From Arenibacter hampyeongensis (GTDB lineage Bacteria; Bacteroidota; Bacteroidia; Flavobacteriales; Flavobacteriaceae): a stretch of DNA of 64,000 nt. The stretch covers positions 124,001 to 188,000 of the forward strand of contig NZ_PIOB01000002.1 of NCBI RefSeq assembly GCF_002909255.1. The letters run 5' to 3'. The notes under the pieces were generated by a model. The model worked only from the letters and a program-made list of their open reading frames with translations. It made no database searches and had not been told where the DNA came from. Made by a program: the position numbers and the translations under genes. Position 1 is the stretch's first letter. Every line of letters begins with the position of its first letter. Shown piece after piece: positions 58,932 to 64,000 of this stretch.

Positions 58932-60134
58932 TCACTTTTCCAGCGTAAAAACAAACTTCGCACCGCTTCCCAATTCCGATTCCACATGTATTGAACCTCC
59001 TGATTTTTCCACAATTTTCTTTACCGTTGCCAGTCCTATTCCATTTCCAGGGCGGCCAAATTTATCCTTGGCCTTTAATTTTTCGAAAATTTTAAATATC
59101 CTTTCCTGATATTTCATTGCTATACCAGGTCCATTGTCACTAACGGAAAAAAGGTAATGGGTATTCAAGTCCGATACCTCCAACTCAACTTGAACCCTCT
59201 CCTTGTCATTGTATTTAATGGCATTGGTAACCAAATTAATAAGAATCTGATGTATAGCTGTTTTATTGACTTTAATATGGCCTAAATCCGATTTTAAAAC
59301 CAGATTTAAACTGTGGTCATAGTTAAAAAGTCCCTCTATTTCCGTTCTCAAACGTTCCAAATCAATATTTGATTTTCCCTCCCTCAATATGTTCTCGGCC
59401 TTGCTATAGTGCAGTAAACCTTCAATTAGACCAATCAGGTTGTCGGAAGAAGCAATTATCATTTCCAACATTCCCAAACCTTCGCTCTCCAAAGTCTCCT
59501 TATATTGGTTCAGGAAAATTTGCGACAGACTAGAAATATTTATCAAGGGCGATTTAAGATCATGTGCAGCAACCTGGGCAAACCGTTCCAAGTCCTCATT
59601 TTTTTCTTCCAATTGTGCTATCGACTGCTCCAACAGCATTTTATTCCGTCTTAACTCCAGTAAATTCATCACCTGTTTTGAAAGGGCAGTTAACGATCGT
59701 ATCTGGCTTTGACTTAATAAATTAGGTTTATGATCTATGACACACAAGGTTCCCAATGGAAGTCCAGCTTCACTGACCAGTGGTACACCTGCATAGAAAA
59801 TAACGTGGGGATCACCTGTAACTATTGGATTGTCATGAAAGCGTTCATCCTTTCTGGCATCCTGAATAATAAATACATCATCTGGGGTATTAATGGCATG
59901 TCCGCAAAAGGCATATTCCTTAGGTGTTTCCGTAGCATCCAAACCGTGATGGGACTTAAACCACTGCCGCTTGTCGTCAATAAGGCTAATTAGGGAAATT
60001 GGGGTTCCGCATATTTCCGCAGCAATCGTGGTTAGATTGTCGTAATCGGATTCCGGCAATGTATCCAGGATAGAATAGGAATCCAATTCCTTTAATCTTT
60101 CCTTTTCATTTTGGGGGACTTTGGGATTTTTCAG
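58932..60134 (-). CDS. GAF-domain histidine kinase
   Basis: A soluble sensor kinase: GAF domain (about 30-160, ISLIDDKRQWFKS, GHAIN, FYAGVPL), coiled-coil linker, HisKA (AAHDLKSPLINIS), HATPase with NLVTNAIKYND, DNGPGIAM and GNGIGLATVKK, all intact. No TM helix and no receiver, so an external response regulator is needed. The family-typical N-terminus PQNEKERLKEL-SYSILDT is open upstream of the TTG at 60086. The only plausible upstream start in the frame is CTG at 60134, giving 400 residues; starting at TTG 60086 gives 384. The gene begins 28 nt after the GH13 gene, so it may report on sugar metabolism or redox state; that link is inference. Confidence 0.85.
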   Translation of the reverse strand: MKNPKVPQNEKERLKELDSYSILDTLPESDYDNLTTIAAEICGTPISLISLIDDKRQWFKSHHGLDATETPKEYAFCGHAINTPDDVFIIQDARKDERFHDNPIVTGDPHVIFYAGVPLVSEAGLPLGTLCVIDHKPNLLSQSQIRSLTALSKQVMNLLELRRNKMLLEQSIAQLEEKNEDLERFAQVAAHDLKSPLINISSLSQIFLNQYKETLESEGLGMLEMIIASSDNLIGLIEGLLHYSKAENILREGKSNIDLERLRTEIEGLFNYDHSLNLVLKSDLGHIKVNKTAIHQILINLVTNAIKYNDKERVQVELEVSDLNTHYLFSVSDNGPGIAMKYQERIFKIFEKLKAKDKFGRPGNGIGLATVKKIVEKSGGSIHVESELGSGAKFVFTLEK

Positions 60135-60162
60135 GGCCTTATAATTTTAAATATTGCCAAAT

Positions 60163-61911
60163 TTAAAATACCATGCTTTTAGCAATACCATTTTGAATAT
60201 AATTTATGGTAAAGATACAAGTTTTAAGATTTGCCTTCAACTGTGCCATATCTCTGTTATTGGTCCATACAATATCCAATTCGCTCTCCGGGGTTTCATT
60301 AATTTTAACGGTACCCAAAAATGCCTTTGATGTATTTCTTAACCGGATTATGTTTAGTTGATTTAATACAATATCCTTTTTAAGACCTTGCTCTACATCC
60401 TGCATTGTTAGGGTTGTTCTATTTATCTCCTTGTGTCCTGCATCACCCCCTTTATCCGCAGCTTCGTAGTCGTTTTTTCCAGCAAATATATCCAAATACC
60501 AAACCTGTGGAATCCCTGGCATAAATAACTGGATTGCCCGCGCCAGTAACAATTTTTGATCATTTTCTCCCAATGCACTAAAAAAAGTAGCGTTTACCTG
60601 ATAATAGGAAATCTTTTTCCCCGATGGATCATACAGGTTTTTAACCCTTCCTCCCCTTTCCATAATCTTGTTCATGATATCCTCAATCTCCTTATCCAAC
60701 AACAAACCTTGATTATAAACACCATTTACCTCCTTGCCCTTTAGATCCAAAACAGGTATCCCGTCATGGCATCCCAACATATTTACCGTTTTATAACCTT
60801 TTCCAATTATTTCGTTGACCCAAACCAACAATGCCTTATTGGTGCCATTTTCCAGGGTGTGAATGGTGAGTCCCGGCAAGAAGAAATCATAAATATAATA
60901 GCCTTCTGCGGCCACCTCATCGTGTAGATGAAGCCCGTATTCTGCATGAATCTCCGGCAGCAACATTAAATTGTTCTTTTGGGCTATTTGTTTTATGCGC
61001 CCCAAATACTCCCAAGTACCTGGTTTATTGAAAAAGTTGGATTCACCGACCTCCTTGTGCAGATAGGCAAAGGCATCCAGTCTTAGGATTTTGCAACCAA
61101 AGCCCTTTACCTTTTCCAAGGTTTCCTCATAAAAATCCCAAACCAAGGAAGATTTTGCGTTGACATCCATTTGTCCCAAATAGGACCGATTTCGATTTAC
61201 GATTTGTAAGATTTCACCTTTGAAGTGGTTGCAGTCGTCAAAGTCCAGGTTGTCTAAATCTTCACCTATTTCTATAGCTCCATTTACCTTGTCACAGATT
61301 GATGCTACCTCTCGGCTTGATAAAGCTTGTAAGCTTACTAAATCTTTGGGCGCAATTTTATTATAACCAATATGCTGATAAAAAGTATTCCAATAGGGCT
61401 TTTCCGTACCATCCGGGAAATACACCTTTAAAATGGGCAATCCGGATTTCCTCATAAAAAGTTTATTGAGATACTCTTCCTTTGGGATTATAACCCCATT
61501 CTTGCCCATTTGGCCATTGTCCTTCCAAAACTCGTTCCAATTGATAAAAAAGTCCTTAAATTTTGAGTCGTCACCAAGCTTCAATAAATCTTGGAACTGT
61601 GGAGATGAAACCGATAAATGGTTTAGAACGATATCAAACTTCAACTTTATATTTAGCCTATCGAAGGCCTTTAAATCTGCTTCGGAAACCAAATCTTTAT
61701 TTAAGTTATAATCTATTATTGAAAACCCTCTATCCAAATCGCTATTAAAAAAAGTAGGCAATACATAAAATAAGGAAAACACATCTTTAAACTCGGGCAT
61801 TTCCAACATTACCACCAGGTCGTGCAACTTAGTACCTATGCTATCTGGATATGCATTAAGCATTACCCCATTTCCAATATTTTTGCTATTTGCTATATTC
61901 TCTTTTGACAT
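60163..61911 (-). CDS. GH13_18 sucrose phosphorylase-like enzyme
   Basis: 582 residues, longer than the roughly 490-500 of typical sucrose phosphorylases. GH13_18 motifs are seen in order: VMLNAYPDSIG, FDIVLNHLS, ILRLDAFAYLHK (nucleophile Asp), LLPEIHAEYG (acid/base Glu), GCHDGIPVLDLKG. The family converts a glucoside plus phosphate into alpha-glucose 1-phosphate and the aglycone. There is no signal peptide, so the enzyme is cytoplasmic. Neighbours are a PfkB sugar kinase (47 nt upstream after start choice) and an MFS transporter, fitting sucrose uptake, phosphorolysis and fructose phosphorylation. Glucosylglycerate or glucosylglycerol phosphorylases belong to the same subfamily and cannot be excluded. 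Confidence 0.88.
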   Translation of the reverse strand: MSKENIANSKNIGNGVMLNAYPDSIGTKLHDLVVMLEMPEFKDVFSLFYVLPTFFNSDLDRGFSIIDYNLNKDLVSEADLKAFDRLNIKLKFDIVLNHLSVSSPQFQDLLKLGDDSKFKDFFINWNEFWKDNGQMGKNGVIIPKEEYLNKLFMRKSGLPILKVYFPDGTEKPYWNTFYQHIGYNKIAPKDLVSLQALSSREVASICDKVNGAIEIGEDLDNLDFDDCNHFKGEILQIVNRNRSYLGQMDVNAKSSLVWDFYEETLEKVKGFGCKILRLDAFAYLHKEVGESNFFNKPGTWEYLGRIKQIAQKNNLMLLPEIHAEYGLHLHDEVAAEGYYIYDFFLPGLTIHTLENGTNKALLVWVNEIIGKGYKTVNMLGCHDGIPVLDLKGKEVNGVYNQGLLLDKEIEDIMNKIMERGGRVKNLYDPSGKKISYYQVNATFFSALGENDQKLLLARAIQLFMPGIPQVWYLDIFAGKNDYEAADKGGDAGHKEINRTTLTMQDVEQGLKKDIVLNQLNIIRLRNTSKAFLGTVKINETPESELDIVWTNNRDMAQLKANLKTCIFTINYIQNGIAKSMVF

Positions 61912-61958
61912 TTACTAATGGGTGGTCTAAATTACCTCTTGTTTTAATGGATTAAAAT

Positions 61959-62885
61959 TTAAAGAAGTTCTGATAATATATTGATGTTATCCGGCAACCT
62001 ACCAACATTCTGCAATTTTAGTGCTGCAAGTTGCAATGCCACCTCCAAGCATTTTTCAACCGGTTTCTCTTTTATATAGGCAAACAGGAACCCCGACCAA
62101 AATGCATCTCCCGCACCTGTGGTATCCATTACATTATCCACTTTAATGGCAGGCAATTGAATAATCCCCTTTCCTTTTTGTGATAATTTAACCCCTTTGC
62201 TTCCTAAGGTTAAACAGACTATGTCTACCCCTTCCGAATGAAAAAAGTTAAATATTTCGTCATGGGACAAAGTTTCCTCAAAAAGCCTAAGCATATCATC
62301 CTCGCTAATTTTGACCAAGGGACCAAACTTACAATACGCCTTAATTACCTTAAGGGCTTCTTCTTGACTTTCCCATAATTTTTTGGCATAATTAACGTCT
62401 ATACTTAACTTACAACCCTGGTTATAGGCCTCTTCCGCCTTTTTCAATATGGTTGTCCGAGCAGGGTCCAAACTCAAAGCAAAACAAGTGGTGTGAAATA
62501 TTGTAGAATTCCCAAGAATGCCTTTATCTATTTGGTTTTCAGAAATGCGATAATCGGCAGCACGGAATGGAATAAAATCCGGTGTACTTTGCGATCTTGA
62601 GACAAAAATTACACTGGTAGGCCTATCATCAACCGTCTTTATGTAATTGGTATCCACACCTACCTCCTCGAGTCTTTTAAAAATATATTCCCCAAAACCA
62701 TCATCCCCTACCGTTGCCACCAAGACCGATTTTAATCCCAGTCTGGCGGAATTCATAGCTACATTGGTGGGAGAACCACCTATATATCTATGATAATCCC
62801 GAGTTTCATTAATATCCACCCCTGCCTGGTGTCCTATAAAATCGACCAGCACTTCCCCAACACATAGAATATCTATGTTTCTCAT
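61959..62885 (-). CDS. PfkB-family carbohydrate kinase, probably fructokinase
   Basis: 308 residues from the ATG at 62885; a TTG at 62897 is also in frame. This is a ribokinase/PfkB-fold kinase with the N-terminal GGSPTNVAMNSARLG motif, ISEDDMLRLFEE and the C-terminal DTTGAGDAFWSGFL motif with its catalytic Asp. It sits between the MFS transporter and the sucrose-phosphorylase-like gene, so phosphorylation of the fructose released by phosphorolysis is the natural role. 2-keto-3-deoxygluconate or other sugars are possible substrates of this fold. Confidence 0.9.
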   Translation of the reverse strand: MRNIDILCVGEVLVDFIGHQAGVDINETRDYHRYIGGSPTNVAMNSARLGLKSVLVATVGDDGFGEYIFKRLEEVGVDTNYIKTVDDRPTSVIFVSRSQSTPDFIPFRAADYRISENQIDKGILGNSTIFHTTCFALSLDPARTTILKKAEEAYNQGCKLSIDVNYAKKLWESQEEALKVIKAYCKFGPLVKISEDDMLRLFEETLSHDEIFNFFHSEGVDIVCLTLGSKGVKLSQKGKGIIQLPAIKVDNVMDTTGAGDAFWSGFLFAYIKEKPVEKCLEVALQLAALKLQNVGRLPDNINILSELL

Positions 62886-62974
62886 GTTATCTTCCAATTA
62901 ATTCCCCCTTCTTAAACCCATCTCCTTCCTAAAAAGAATAATCGGTCGTTTTGATTTAAACTTATGATTGATAT

Positions 62975-64000
62975 TTAATTAATTTGTGCCTTGGCGTAAT
63001 CCTTTGAAATAAATAAACACGAAATGGCTCCCAGTACAAAACAAACCCCAACAAAGGCCAAAGCATTTCTTGGATCTCCCTGAAACAAGGCGTCATAAAA
63101 AAACGGCACGGTGGCCATACTTATAAACTGCGGAACTACTATAAACATGTTGAAAATTCCCATATAAACACCCATCCGCTCCATGGGTACCGAATACGAA
63201 AGTATTACATAAGGAACAGCCATTATGGAAGCCCAAGCCACCCCAACCAGAAACATACATAAGTAAAACATGGTGGTGGTGGTCGCAATTTGCATAGAAA
63301 GAAAACCTATGGCCCCAATCACCAAGAAAACGGCATGGGTTAATCTATGGCCCAATTTTTTCCCTATCCATGGAATGGCAAAAGAAATTGTAAAACAGGC
63401 CACACTGAATATGGCCAAACTAATTCCGCCATAGAAAGCACCTTTTTCAAAATCTGGATGGGCCGGAGATGCGGCTCCGAATACGTGCCTTGCAATAGCT
63501 AAGGATAGATATTGCCACATTAGAGGCAGGCCATACCAAACAAAGAACATGACCCACCAAAGTTGTTTCATGGTTTTGGGCATACTTATAATTGCCTCCT
63601 TAACTTCAATTAAGACTTTAGCAATACTTCCCTTTTCCTTTTTTAGTTTTTCAATATCCTCTGGTGGATACTCATTAGTAGTAAAAATGGTCCACAACAC
63701 GGTACCTAACATAACTATTGCTCCCAATACAAAAGAATACTTAATAAAGTTGGGAATACCATTGGAGTTTTCCAACTCTGCAATTGCTCCATACGCCCCT
63801 AGGGTAATTATCCCTAGAAATCCCAACAACCAAGGCATTATGTTTGCCGAAAATTGCCCCAGGCCAACAAAAAAGCTTTGAACTGAAAATCCCAATGTTC
63901 TTTGTTCCCCAGGTAATTTATCCGCAATAAAAGCCCTAAAGGGCTCCATGGCTATGTTCATGGAGGCATCCAAAATCCATAATAATCCAGCGGCCATCCA
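62975..64000 (-). CDS. MFS/GPH sugar transporter (start outside the window)
   Basis: The C-terminal 340 or more residues of a major facilitator transporter; the N-terminus lies beyond the window end. About nine hydrophobic segments are visible, with the MFS-type loop PFRAFIADKLPGEQRTLGFSVQSF and SYSVPMERMGVYMGIFNMFIVVPQ, similar to sucrose/maltose transporters of the GPH/MFS type found in Bacteroidetes sucrose loci. It is the first gene of the minus-strand operon with the PfkB kinase, the GH13_18 enzyme and the GAF kinase, so it probably imports the disaccharide. Confidence 0.88.
   Translation of the reverse strand, partial: WMAAGLLWILDASMNIAMEPFRAFIADKLPGEQRTLGFSVQSFFVGLGQFSANIMPWLLGFLGIITLGAYGAIAELENSNGIPNFIKYSFVLGAIVMLGTVLWTIFTTNEYPPEDIEKLKKEKGSIAKVLIEVKEAIISMPKTMKQLWWVMFFVWYGLPLMWQYLSLAIARHVFGAASPAHPDFEKGAFYGGISLAIFSVACFTISFAIPWIGKKLGHRLTHAVFLVIGAIGFLSMQIATTTTMFYLCMFLVGVAWASIMAVPYVILSYSVPMERMGVYMGIFNMFIVVPQFISMATVPFFYDALFQGDPRNALAFVGVCFVLGAISCLFISKDYAKAQIN

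Overview
The window is typical of a marine member of the Flavobacteriaceae (Bacteroidota). It is AT-rich, most start codons lack a Shine-Dalgarno sequence, and it carries two SusC/SusD pairs, two hybrid two-component systems (HTCS), many lipoprotein glycosidases, VCBS/FG-GAP proteins with an ASPIC/UnbV domain, and Bacteroidetes-type tyrosine recombinases.

Region A (about 150-24,500) holds what I consider the most interesting system. A minus-strand operon encodes a GH63 (YgjK-like) alpha-glucosidase, a three-domain fusion (hydroxylysine-kinase-like APH domain, M23/LytM domain, PLP phospho-lyase of the PHYKPL/ETNPPL type), a lipoprotein GH2 beta-galactosidase and an APC permease. Divergent from it are a membrane TPR/LuxR-like regulator and a susC-susD-VCBS operon. 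Beyond these lie a LysR gene and, divergent from it, a DUF1338 (2-oxoadipate dioxygenase/decarboxylase, HglS type) gene and an ALDH7 (aminoadipate-semialdehyde dehydrogenase) gene. Together they match step by step a route for collagen-type Glc-alpha-1,2-Gal-beta-O-hydroxylysine: remove Glc, remove Gal, import and phosphorylate hydroxylysine, eliminate to aminoadipate semialdehyde, oxidise, and later decarboxylate 2-oxoadipate. A 20-bp tandem operator (two 10-bp half-sites, 18/20 identical between copies) lies exactly 100 bp before the start codons of both the GH63 operon and susC, which ties them into one regulon. This pathway assignment is inference from families and context.

Region B (24,665-48,166) is a genomic island of about 23.5 kb inserted in the 3' half of a tRNA-Arg(TCT) gene. 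A 43-bp direct repeat of the tRNA 3' half bounds it, a full integrase sits just inside the left end, and matching arm-type repeats lie at both ends. The cargo is a polysaccharide/glycolipid utilisation locus: GH20 hexosaminidase, a GH5 resembling endoglycoceramidase, an HTCS, two VCBS/ASPIC proteins, SusD and SusC. Decayed DNA and an IS3-like remnant fill the edges. A second, shorter tRNA fragment and a 19-bp repeat next to an integrase remnant at the window start suggest that region A is an older island in the same locus.

Region C (48,500-58,860) holds an HTCS whose kinase ATP-lid motif is degenerate and a plus-strand run of secreted or membrane proteins of unknown function: OmpA-like, small lipoproteins, DUF4870-like, DUF3592-like, and two secreted proteins.

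Region D (58,930-64,000), minus strand, is a sucrose-type operon: MFS transporter (cut by the window end), PfkB sugar kinase, GH13_18 sucrose-phosphorylase-like enzyme, and a GAF-histidine kinase.
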